Assembly (NCBI RefSeq): GCF_032854445.1
Contig: NC_088301.1
Location: 33,030,402 to 33,094,401, forward strand
Reading direction: 5' to 3'
Length of the DNA: 64,000 bases
Origin: Liolophura sinensis
Lineage: Eukaryota > Mollusca > Polyplacophora > Chitonida > Chitonidae
Below the pieces are notes generated by a model. The model searched no databases, was not told the origin of the DNA, and saw nothing but the letters and a program-made list of their open reading frames with translations. Positions 10,462 to 28,670 of the stretch are shown piece by piece (positions within the stretch are counted from its first letter, which is position 1; each line of letters begins with the position of its first letter). A program made the translations under genes and the position numbers.

Positions 10462-13400
10462 GTATATATACAACCTATACATGTAATGCCCACACTTCCA
10501 CATGTACTGTTATCCTATGACAAATTCAATGTTGTAAATAAAAATGTAGTACATGTTTTTGTGTTTTGGTCCAACAACTTTTGATGTTCAGTTTTTCACC
10601 CTCAACTTTACAGGACTTCATTACATGTATAAAATAAATGATACAGCTTTTATCTGTACAGTCTTATAACTGTCAATAACCAAAATAATCTGCTGTAAGT
10701 TGCCGCTTCATATATATGTATGAGAAAACCATTCAAGTACTAGTAATAAATCTTAATTTTACTTATGCTGGTCAGTACTGAACTTTACACTACATGAATT
10801 ACATCAGCAAATGGCATTATAATCTGCCATTTGGTATGTGACAAATTCTTGCGTAATAATCATACATTTACTGATAAATTGGGATGACAAAGGAGTGCTC
10901 AATGTGTCAGTTTACACAACCAGTTGCGAATACTATTCTTTTTGAACATTATAATGTACTGAATATTAAATACCCAAAATGACAACAAATTCCGTCCATG
11001 ACTAAATTTTTCCAGATTCTGAGAGTTCTATTGATTTTAGAAATGTGCTTTGAGGTTTGGTTGAATCATGGGATGATATTCTACTGAAAAATTGTAAGTT
11101 TCAGCACCAAAATAATATTTCGTGACATATTTGCCATTTAGGGTATGTAGTGCTGATAATAATGCTGAGAATAATGTAGCATTGTTATGTTTAAACATAA
11201 TTCAAGTAAATAGCCAAAGTTAGCTAGGGGTTAACTGTTTGACATGACTGCATGATCAGCTTGAATGCCTTACTAGAGTGCATTTCAATTTTGCATTGGG
11301 TGGCATTTCAGTTAAAGGATATATGAAAAGGAACTATAAAATAAAGATTATGTTTCTATGCCAAATGAAGAAAATTATGCCCCAGAATTTTTGGTCAAAA
11401 CATTGCATTTTGGGAGTATTTTTATACCCGTTAATTACTCCTCTATATTACCCATAGTTTCCGTCAAAGGTCAAATTTTTTCAGAAATTACACCATTGTT
11501 GATCCTGCTTGGAACTTAGTGAACATCCCCGCAGCGCCCAGAGCTCAGTGAATCATGTCACTACAGTGTGTGCAAGGTGACATGTACACAGATACTGCAT
11601 CGCTTCTTAATGCCACCTTAGCGCACGCTCTGCGCCCTTACACTCGCTCCCATTCAGTTTGTTCCACACATCCCGGGCCCCATTCATTCAGACGTGTTCT
11701 GTCTGTCCCTCACAGAGTTCATTTTAAACAGACATCATCGTTGACATCAACACTGCACGCTACTTAATTTCCGGGTTGAGCGCTGGGGCATTAAGAAAAC
11801 AGTACTTTGAAGCCATTTTTATCCCCCAAAGTGAAAGTTTAAAAATTTGTTTGTACTGTTACTTAAGGGTTTATTTATTTGATTGGTTTTTTAGGCTGTA
11901 CTGAAAAATATTTCACTTATAAATTGGCGGATAGCATCATGACGGCAGAAAACTGGGCTGGAAACCCACGTCCATCCATAGGTTAATGGTAGACCTTCTC
12001 ACATACAACTGGAGAGGACGACAGAGAGCGCATTGGCGAGAGGTTCCTTGATCCTAGTGCTGCACTAGCTAGCACACTTACCACTTGGCAATGGAGGTCT
12101 TCAGACCCATGTGCCCGGAGAAAACAAGCTGTCTTTTGCACAATACATGTAAATCATAAACATGATGTATGTGTAAAACATGCCATATGGGTGGGCATGA
12201 TGGATGGCAAATGGTTCGCATATGAAACGACTGTCCATCGGTACCTTGCAATGTCAAATAACACACATAACTGTCACTGGAACAAAATACAATTGATTTG
12301 GAACCACTAATAGTCGATTCAAGCAGATAATAGTTCCAGATAGGGATGTGAGTGGAGAAGTTGAAGGTTGAAGGCTTTACTTTTTGAATTTTGGACACAT
12401 TGTGTGGTGCCGGTGGAAAGTTGTTTAAGACCTGTACTTATTATATATATGTAGGAGGCTGGTATATGTCATATTATATAGGGTTTATGGACTGGATTGA
12501 AGAGCCTGTGGTCTGAGCTACTGAACCCCAAGCATCCTTACCCTGGTAATAAGGTACATGTAGCTCTAGTTCTAATTGGTGTGCCTTCTGTTTCACTGAA
12601 GGTCATACTGAAGGCTTTATACATACTTGTATTTTTCCAGGGAAACATCGTTGCCATCAATATCTTTCACGGTGAATTCATAGATAGAAGTGGCTCTCTT
12701 CCACCAGTCTTTGTCCTGGGCTTGAGCCTACATGTATACAAACACACACTATTGGGACCTGGTCCATTTACAAAGTACACGTACATGCATACACATTCTG
12801 TACATTATAGAGACCCGGGTTTATACATACCATGTATGGTCACTGGGGAATGGAATAAACTGGTTCAGGTAGAAGCCATGATATACAGGTATAATTCTGT
12901 CCATATAATTGTATTGGCAAGATCTTAATATCAATCCATTTTTCACTTACCCCTAAATTTCTCATTTTCAAATTTGAGCACATTAAAAATACCTTTAGGT
13001 CCACTATAAATCTTCAACCTTTGCAACCTCTAAAGCACTTTTTAAGTGGAATTTATGCATGTACAATTATTGTGAAAATGATACTAAAATGATTCTTTTG
13101 TCTCACTAAAGATGCAAGCTTCATAAAACTCTGCACGCCATAGTTTTCTCAGAATGTTTGAAAATACTGGTTGCAGAGTGATTGATGAAGTTGAAGAATT
13201 AGGGTACATGCTTAATTATGATGTAATTTCTACTTATTTTAGTATCATACATGGTATGTACACAAATTTGCACATGCAGGTGTTTTGTCACTTCCTTGAT
13301 ATATATACTATTTCCTTAACATCATTTAAAATATACAATATCTTTTATGAGCTATCAGACATAAATCCAACACATGCTACATTTCATACTGTCTGTTTAT

Positions 13401-16400
13401 CATTATTTCCATGTCTAAGGTCAAACCAGGTTAATTTAGAGTGTATACATCAGTCGCTGGCCCTCCAAAATCTATTCAGAGAGGTGTTCTCTTGACACTG
13501 AGCAGGTATTATATTAACATAATATGGTCCAAACTGAAGGCAATAAAATGCCCTTTCTGTACATTTACAAAATGGCCATAATTGCCATTTACATCTAGAT
13601 TTAGTGTCTGATGAAGTCAAGAAACATCAATAAACGATGTACATGTAGGATTTCATGAATTCTCTCAGACCTAAAGTATCTAGGCATTTGACATGTGTGG
13701 CCCTCTATAGTATTAAACATTTCAGAATATACAAGTACATGTATTTTCCTGCATTATTTAGGCTATTACATATAAATTTGCTGTTGAGTGTTGACTTATC
13801 CATGACCTGTACTGATAAAGAATAACCTTGAGAACCACTAGTCAGTCAGTCCATGATATCATGTCATCCATTACACACTACTTTAGTAAAAAACTGCCAT
13901 CCTACAGATGACAGATCCTCTATTAAACAAAAAGGTTGCCTTTTGTTTTTCATGTACCTCTCAAGGGCAGTGGTCTCCATAAAAGCTTTGGCCAGTTTCT
14001 ACCATCATTAATGCATACAGCTCTGTATTTCTTGCAACACTGTGGTCCCATTATTGCACATGCAAAGTACTGTAAGTTGATTTTCTAGTAATAACTGATA
14101 AAACAGACCTTTACAACCTACCTAATATCTGTTGATACATACAATACCTCCTGTACAATTTCGAGATGTAAACTAATCATGTCTTGCCCCCTAGCAGCTT
14201 CAGGTTAATCGCGAGACATTAGAAAGTACATGTAGAAAACTGTATTATATAAGTTATCCTTGTATTGAGAAGGCCATACGGAGACTTAAACCCTGGGTGT
14301 GAAAATTGCGGCTCAGGGATAAAATTTCACACCCAGAGTTTAACTCATCATATACCCTTTTCAACATGTGCATAATAATTTTGTCCCTACAACATTTATC
14401 AAAAAGAAAGCCATTCTTGAGTATATGTAAATCTGAGCTAAGAAAAATAATGCAGGCCATATCGCATACAGACAGCGCTGTATGGTGGCGTGACATCACA
14501 ATGATGCTCCATGGAATGCCGCGTAACAAAGAAAAATGACTTCAGTTATGCTAAAAGACCTTTATATCCACTGGACAGCGATTCTGTCTCCAAATACTAA
14601 TATAAAGGGAACTTTATTTTTATATAGTCTATCTATATACCCTTGGGCTTCATTACCAGCGGGCTTTATTCGAAACCAGCTATAACGTGTGTCAACATCT
14701 ACCGTGTAAGCACGCTTTTATCAGAATGGCAATCATTCTATTAACCAATCACATGAAATATAATCCACAATCTATATATAACGCATGAAATGTCAACCAG
14801 ACATTTAATGAGTGAAAAATGCTAAAGCAAAATCTCGGCTAGAAGATGAATCGTGTAAATGAACTTAATAAGAAACTCCCAGATCTATTCATCTTTGTAA
14901 ACATTTATGTTTACTATGTACACCAGTACTCGGAAATGTACATGTAGGTATATGTAGGCCTTTCCTGTATAGAAGACAAGGACGAACAGTAACTTAGCAG
15001 ACAACATATATACTAATATGTAGGGTGCCTATATACAAGTAGCCTTTATCTTGGGCCTTCGTCAAGAAAATGAACAGCTAGCTGAATTTGTAATTATGTC
15101 TATTTCTTAATGAAAAAATTAACTGGATCAGAAATTGGCCTGAGACAAGTTTAGAACCCTATTGTTCTGTGGTTGCATTTCACCCAAATCTTCATAATCT
15201 TAAGCATGCACTCCAGGTCAAAATCAAAATCTCCATACATATCTTCTCCATTGATCAAGGTTACCATTGAGGGATGAACTAGTGCATCACCAGAGACGAC
15301 GTCACTTGGCCTAGTAAATGCTGACTGTAGATTGGATGCCGATGACCCGGCAGTTACAGTAGTGGGAAGTATGACTGGAGGTGACATGACAGAGCTAAAT
15401 AATTGTGGCTTTGTTGATGATGAACTGGCAGTTACAGTAGCGGAAGTATTGCAGGACGTTGTATTGCAGAGGTACATGTAGGTACACTAGGTTTTGCTGA
15501 CGATATATCAGTAGTCATGGCTTTCCCCATTACCAACTTTTCACCTTCGGATATACACTGATACACAGCAAGGCTCAATACACTTTTGTGACCCATGACC
15601 TCCATAATTTGTGGCGCACTGAAGTTGAACTGTGAAAGTATCATGGCCCCTGTGGCACGGATGCTGTTATTGGTATATATTTGGGACAGATTACAGCGTT
15701 TGCTCAGTTTGGACATAAAGTGTGGTATTGTGTCCTTCCCCAGTGGTTTCCTTCTAAACCAGCTGCTTTCTTCTTCCACGAACGAATCCTTTTTGGCACT
15801 GCCAGGGCCTGTCCACATCGGGATGCAGTTTAGCTATGTACGTTTGAAATGAAGCCACTGGACACATGGCTGAGTCTGGTTCTTCTGGCATGAAACCAGA
15901 AACATTATCTTTGTCACAAGCTCTATTATTTTCTGTTCAGTTAGCCTTATATATGTATTTCAGTCCAATGTTACTGTCCACTTTCAATGCAAATGTGGCC
16001 TTAGTAATCTTTTCCATGTTTTATGTCCTTGCCGACAAAAGTACAGTCTCACGTCAAATGTAACTTTATTTAATAGCCCATAAGGGGGTTTTGGGACAGA
16101 GGTGAATGAGGAATAAATCTTCTTCCTGTCAGCTTCACAATGGCAGGGTAATGGGTTGTTGTACCATGGCCAAGTTGTTTCAATTCATTAAAGGTTGTTT
16201 TAATCATTTCATTTGCATCATTAAATGCCAGGTCTCTGATGATGTCAAATTTCTTACCGTGTGGCAGAGCTTTCAGATAGTGATTTAATCCATGCCAGAA
16301 ATTTTCTAGGGAACTTGTTTTGTAGTGAGCGCCAACTTCTTTACAACAGTCAATGTAAAAGTGCAAAAAAGCTTCACTAAGACTCACCTGGTCGCATGCC

Positions 16401-19128
16401 TCAAAATCCACATCTTGTTGTTTTTCAAGGAGTTATTCACGAATTATTCTCACTGCAGTTGAATTACACTTTTTTTTTTCACTCTGGAATACCTTTGGCT
16501 CTACCAATTCTTGGCTGCTATTAGATGCAAATCATTTTTCGCCGCCTGTAGACAAATCAGCGTTATCCTCCATTATTAGCAACAGACAGCTCCAGCAGAT
16601 GACAGTAGGCCGAAATGAGTTATCCCCCTTATTATAATCCTAAGCGGGAATTCTACTTCGCCGGGTATATGACATTTAAACCCTCGCTGTGATTCATATA
16701 CCATGTGTGGGCATGTCCTGTAGTTGTGACAAGTGTATGTCAACATTATGACACATCTGATCAGCCAATGGCAATCGAGAATCATGCATGATGTAGTGAC
16801 AATATGTTTTTACGCTGTAGAGTGACACACATAAACAGTCACTCACACAGATACAGGCACACAAATATTCTGCCACAACAAAATTAAGTGGTGACTTGAG
16901 GCTACAACGTATCATAATAATGATTAGCATATTGTAAATGAAATTTTTTTTTACAAGTGTCATAGCTTTGATAAATTTTTGGATATTTTTTTTTGATAAA
17001 TGTGCTTCTTAATAAATTATTCTTAATACTTACATGTAGAAATATTCAATATGAATTTAATATACATATACATATATATATATATATATTATTAACCTAT
17101 ATTATATATATTTATTTATTTGATAGGTGTTTTACACCGTACTCAAGAATATTTCACTTATACAACAGTGGCCATCATTACGGTCAGAGAAAACTGGACA
17201 GAACCCGAGCGATACCCACGACCATCTGCTGGTTGCAGACCTTCCCATGTATGGCCGGAGAGGAAGCTAGCCAGCATGAGCTACCGAATTGGCGGGAGGC
17301 TCCTGGGTTATTGTGCCGCACGGGCATGCTAAACGCCTATATTATAGTGTCTTCATCTTGGAATTCCAATACCTTACATCCAAAATGTTTCATGAAGTAG
17401 GTCAACCTAGATCGTCTGCCTGTGCACACATTCATGGTTTTAAAAGGTATGTTGACCCACCTTATTCACCAATGTTCAGCTTAATCTAGTGACTATGCAC
17501 TTTTATTCCTGAGTCTTCACTCCCGGTTCTCCCTAGCTAAACAAGTTTATTCTGTGGGTAAACCTAGAGCAAGCCAAAACCATACACACAGTGAATACCC
17601 TCAGGCAACCTGTCCAAAGTCCTGCTTCACATAAATTCAAATGTTCTATTCCATGCCACGGTATTAATACCCAAAAGTCAAAAACTAGGTCAATTACAAC
17701 ATCATAAACTGATCTCTAGAATGCACTTCCACTCCATTTCACCTACTTCAGTGACCTGGATCTTCACATCATAACACTACTTGGACCACTACTGTAATGG
17801 TAACATTTTGCATGAAACTTCATACCGAGTATGATCATGCCAAACCATTATCATACTTTATCAGGGCAGAGGCTTTAGTATAAAGTTCCCAAAGTTCCGA
17901 CAGTTTATTTTACTCAAACATTTGACACATCAATCTTTCATAACGAGTATATAAGTAACCAAACAATCACATCTTGATATCAAGGTCTGACATTTTATGA
18001 AATTTCTTTACTTATCCTGAAGTTTCAAAACTAGTTAAACCAATATTATGACGCTTACCTATTTATACAGGTAACATAGGTTTGTCCACTCCAAGCTCAT
18101 GGCTTATGGATGATTAGACACCATATCACAAATGAAGTTGCTATCTGTAAATCACATACCGGTATGCCTTGCTGATATAAGTGACTAATGATCAAAGCTT
18201 CATCCTAAATTATACTAAGAAAGATGTAACGCCTAGTTGCACGTTCAGTTGTACTGTAAATAAAGCTTGCTCTTCTCAGAACATGTTTGAAAGTTCATAT
18301 CTCTATCCAAGTCACTCAAATTTTCAGAAGAATACAAGAACTATTTAACATGACAAATTCTGATGGTCAACAGCAAGAGTAGAGATTTTAAACACAATCA
18401 ATTCCAGTATATTCAGTAAGCCTGTTCCCTTAAAATCATAGAAGTGTCAAGAACTGCAACTCAGAAACAAACGTCACATGATATGTATATCAAAATATCA
18501 CATGTTAATCAAAAATTATGGCAATTAGCCAGGTCAGCATTTCACCAAGACATGCAGGGTTGGGGCTAACTAATGCAGCTAAAAGTCATTGTGATTTTAC
18601 AGCAATTGCTAACGGCGCATTTGGCCCGACAGACCCAGCTATGCGAGATCTGTAGTCTACCAAGTACCCTAAAATCTTACCATTTAGCTGCCACTTAGGG
18701 CAGAACATCTGTGTGCCCGTGGCCTATCTCTATGTGTGACTGCTTATATCACTTTGCAGTGTAAAACCACATAACACAGTTTTTATTCAAGTCATTTCGG
18801 TTGTTATTATGCACAGATTTGGGCAATTAATTAACCTTTCGCCAGTTCGTAGTTATGAAACTGGCTTGTACTGGTAGTAGTGGTATTGGCTACAGTACTG
18901 AATAAAACTTACTTATAGACTACGTACATAAGACCAAACGTATTTACAGTATTATACAACACATTATTTATTACACAAGTCGCTAATTACAGCGAAGGCA
19001 TAATCAGTCATATATTTATGCACAGTGCAATCGTGACAGAAGATACTCACCATGCTGATATAGCGTGCCGCTGTGCAGTAAATGAGATCAATCGACTTTT
19101 TGAGGACACCGTGGGCAGGCGTGTACAT
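4440..19128 (-). CDS. GPX4: GPX4-type selenocysteine glutathione peroxidase (six exons)
   Basis: Phospholipid-hydroperoxide glutathione peroxidase reduces lipid hydroperoxides with glutathione and blocks ferroptosis in animals. Six exons join in phase to 194 codons (human precursor: 197): 19128-19051, 12727-12627, 10293-10146, 8885-8740, 6063-5979 and 4466-4440. All introns are GT-AG. The TGA at 10256-10254 lies in VNVASK-Sec-GLT at residue 73, the catalytic position. The partner residues of the tetrad are Gln109 (FGDQ), Trp162 and Asn163 (IKWNFSKF). The loop used for tetramer assembly in GPX1-type enzymes is missing, as in monomeric GPX4. Exon 1 adds a basic 25-residue leader before a second Met, resembling the mitochondrial and cytosolic starts of mammalian GPX4. 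A SECIS candidate follows the stop. The gene is head to head with POLR2E. Confidence 0.93.
4467..5978 (-). other. GPX4 intron 5
   Basis: The intron lies between donor GTAAGT (5978-5973) and acceptor CAG (4469-4467). It is AT-rich. Short plus-strand frames here, for example 4951-5220, have no family resemblance and lie antisense to the gene. No repeat is recognised. Confidence 0.7.
5979..6063 (-). CDS. GPX4: GPX4 exon 5 (Trp-Asn catalytic segment)
   Basis: The exon encodes [15 protein letters not shown] followed by [13 protein letters not shown]. The KWNFxKFL block carries the Trp and Asn of the catalytic tetrad. The first base completes the Asn codon begun in exon 4. The acceptor is CATTTCAG and the donor is GTAAGT. 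Confidence 0.93.
7790..8290 (+). repeat. Dispersed repeat family B, copy 1
   Basis: It matches 22515-22955 in the same orientation. Shared words include ACTAGGCCTGATTGAATTAG, TAATCAAA, AAATTAGTTGTAAAAGTATA, GCAATTGTCT and GGTCTGTGTTGT. Both copies lie in introns. No terminal repeats, coding capacity or pol III promoter are evident, so the class is unknown. Confidence 0.72.
8433..8690 (+). repeat. tRNA-derived SINE, full-length type copy
   Basis: A tRNA-like head begins GGGCCTCCGTGGC, with an A box at 8443-8454 (TGGCTAAATTGG) and a B box near 8511-8521 (GAGTTCAAGGC). A conserved body with CACCATAATGCTGGYCGCCGT follows, then TAAGTGAAATATTCTTGAGT, then AACACCAATC and (AAAT)n. It is the best reference copy in the window. 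Other copies are at 125-296, 11870-12060, 17105-17330, 20795-20898, 27712-27967 and 53738-53950. Confidence 0.88.
8740..8885 (-). CDS. GPX4: GPX4 exon 4
   Basis: The exon encodes [20 protein letters not shown], then [20 protein letters not shown], then HVQKGLLG and two bases of Asn. The direct step from NGSDAHPLF to the Lys/Gly-rich LLGN shows the short GPX4-type loop. The acceptor is TTTATGCAG and the donor is GTAAGC. Confidence 0.93.
8886..10145 (-). other. GPX4 intron 3
   Basis: Minus-strand intron with a 22-bp minisatellite at 9186-9388. Otherwise it is AT-rich with several A and T runs. No exon is seen. Confidence 0.7.
9186..9388 (+). repeat. 22-bp minisatellite
   Basis: Eight to nine imperfect head-to-tail copies of a unit near GTGATGTGTACCAGGTGTTCAA. 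Units diverge by a few bases each (CACTGGATG, CACATCAGG), so the array is not freshly expanded. It lies within GPX4 intron 3. Confidence 0.85.
10146..10293 (-). CDS. GPX4: GPX4 exon 3 with selenocysteine TGA
   Basis: The exon reads [51 protein letters not shown]. The TGA at 10256-10254 sits exactly at the catalytic position of the GPX signature, with intact frame on both sides, so it is recoded and not a nonsense mutation. The first base completes Lys from exon 2. The acceptor is TTTTTACAG and the donor is GTTAG. Confidence 0.94.
10409..10459. repeat. (AT)n microsatellite
   Basis: About 25 uninterrupted AT dinucleotides. Apparent frames rich in alternating Ile-Tyr across it are artefacts of the repeat. 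Confidence 0.95.
11305..11865 (+). repeat. Dispersed repeat family A, copy 2
   Basis: Second copy of the family seen at 1753-2232, same orientation. It carries about 60 extra bases in its middle, a GC-richer part near 11625-11700. The ends match: GGAACTATAAAATAAAG at the left, and GTACTTTGAAGCCATTTT then CCCAAAGTGAAAGTTT at the right. Differences along the whole length indicate old insertions. Confidence 0.75.
11870..12060 (-). repeat. tRNA-derived SINE fragment, reverse orientation
   Basis: It starts with TTTATTTATTTGATTGG (reverse of the tail) and continues through the body to GCGCATTGGCGAGAGGTTCC. It is diverged from the copy at 8433-8690, with small deletions. The insertion lies directly beside repeat family A copy 2. 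Confidence 0.8.
12627..12727 (-). CDS. GPX4: GPX4 exon 2
   Basis: The exon encodes [20 protein letters not shown], then [13 protein letters not shown] and two bases of Lys. [20 protein letters not shown] is the N-terminal strand block of GPX4. The acceptor is CATGTAG and the donor is GTATGT. The exon opens in phase 0, right after a Met codon in exon 1. Confidence 0.92.
14286..14343. other. 58-base hairpin (imperfect inverted repeat)
   Basis: The left arm TTAAACCCTGGGTGTGAAAA and right arm TTTCACACCCAGAGTTTAA pair over about 20 bp with one mismatch and one bulged A. The loop is about 15 bases. Size and shape suit a small RNA precursor or a short inverted-repeat relic. It lies in GPX4 intron 1 and can fold on either strand. 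Confidence 0.6.
15151..16575 (-). pseudogene. Decayed Crypton-type tyrosine recombinase (DUF3504)
   Basis: Minus-strand frames in sequence resemble Crypton or DUF3504 recombinases, which excise and integrate DNA circles. The 16411-16073 part contains [19 protein letters not shown], an N-terminal DNA-binding-like block. A shifted frame near 16060-15990 reads [13 protein letters not shown] (the LRLYFCRRG block with the first catalytic Arg). Another at 15855-15435 has [23 protein letters not shown] and [16 protein letters not shown]. The usual HxxR is NxxR here (NNSIR), and the terminal Tyr is present. Several stops and at least two frameshifts show it is dead. A Ser/Thr-rich tail follows. No element ends were identified. 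It lies in the same orientation as the host gene GPX4. Confidence 0.78.
17065..17330 (-). repeat. (AT)n tract and tRNA-derived SINE, reverse orientation
   Basis: A TATATATA tract and TTTATTTATTTGATAGGTG mark the SINE tail. The body continues through CTCAAGAATATTTCACTTAT, ACGGTCAGAG and ATGGCCGGAGAGGAAGC to GAATTGGCGGGAGGCTCCTGG, then a partial tRNA-like head. It is nearly full length, inserted in GPX4 intron 1. Confidence 0.83.
17331..19044. other. GPX4 intron 1, unremarkable stretch
   Basis: Ordinary AT-rich DNA. No repeats, exons or RNA genes are seen apart from scattered short words. Confidence 0.5.
19051..19128 (-). CDS. GPX4: GPX4 exon 1 (leader and alternative start)
   Basis: The exon encodes [20 protein letters not shown] then ARYISM. 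The first ATG after the in-frame TAG is at 19128-19126. An upstream GTG frame is not used, since animals start at ATG. Lys, Lys and Arg with few acids suggest a mitochondrial leader, though Asp14 is unusual. The last codon is a second ATG directly before the GTGAGT donor. After splicing its context is AGCATGG, a strong start, giving a 169-residue cytosolic form. The mammalian gene uses the same two-start logic. Confidence 0.75.
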
Positions 19129-19528
19129 AGTGGTGAACAGCGCCACCTGCTGGACAAAAAAAACACAATCAATAGTTACCTCCCTTACACAGACTGTTTG
19201 TTTCCACTATGAAGATAATATTTAGCTCTGTAAAACAGAACTCAAAAATATGATAACACTACCATATAGTTACTGGCCAAGTGAACAATACACATAAAGG
19301 ATATCATCATTTCAGCCATAATGGACGCAAACTTACATTTACGAGCACTTGTCCTTCGATTGTGCAACCATCGTGCAACCCATCAAGGACGGTTCAGTGG
19401 GGGTGAATGCATGAGTGAAGTCCCTTTACACGACTCTTTCTTGTTTTTAGAGGTTTTCGCACGTGTAATTGTGTGTGTGTGTGTGGCCGTAAGAGTGGCG
19501 GCTGATCTTAAAGTGATATCGGAGTTAA
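19129..19528. promoter_or_regulatory. Shared divergent promoter of GPX4 and POLR2E
   Basis: Only 400 bases separate the two start codons, so both promoters and 5' UTRs must fit here (or overlap). I see no clear TATA box placed for either gene. A (GT)n tract is at 19468-19483. An ATG at 19321 opens a 103-codon frame that overlaps the POLR2E start out of frame, so it would be inhibitory unless transcription starts downstream of it. Confidence 0.75.
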
Positions 19529-28437
<8,909 letters not shown>

Positions 28438-28670
28438 AATTGATTGCGTATGTGACTATCTCATAAACTAGTTCTCACATAAAAAAGTGTTGATCTAAAA
28501 TTCATCTGTGGCTGTCAGATTTCTCAGGTACCTGGAAAAGGATGGTTGTTTACACTGGACAGGCTGGTTCTACCCATCGAGAATCCTAATATGCTCTTAT
28601 ATATGTGAAAAATTTTGAGTGCACACAGTGTTTAACATGTCAAATGAAGAAATAAATAGGCTTAGAATAA
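28438..28670 (+). terminator. POLR2E 3' UTR with AATAAA at 28651-28656
   Basis: The first canonical AATAAA after the stop is at 28651-28656, giving a 3' UTR of about 230-240 bases. The exact cleavage site cannot be seen. Confidence 0.55.

Larger units (their letters stand above)
10294..12626 (-). other. GPX4 intron 2
   Basis: Minus-strand intron containing an (AT)n tract (10409-10459), repeat family A copy 2 (11305-11865) and a reverse SINE (11870-12060). No further exon is recognised. The predicted splice phase needs none. Confidence 0.75.
12728..19050 (-). other. GPX4 intron 1 (6.3 kb)
   Basis: Long first intron on the minus strand, from GTGAGT (19050-19045) to TAG (12730-12728). It contains a hairpin (14286-14343), a decayed Crypton recombinase (15151-16575), an (AT)n tract and a SINE (17065-17330). 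The stretches 12728-14280 and 17331-19040 show nothing recognisable. Confidence 0.75.

Noticed and set aside
10258-10503. Frames with alternating Ile-Tyr
   Set aside because: Produced by the (AT)n microsatellite.
12497-12928. 143-codon plus-strand frame
   Set aside because: It is antisense to GPX4 exon 2, which explains its good composition.
18964-19146. GPX4 leader extended to a GTG codon (MALFTTM...)
   Set aside because: Nuclear animal genes start at ATG. The first in-frame ATG after the upstream TAG is at 19128, and the frame past 19051 is intron.
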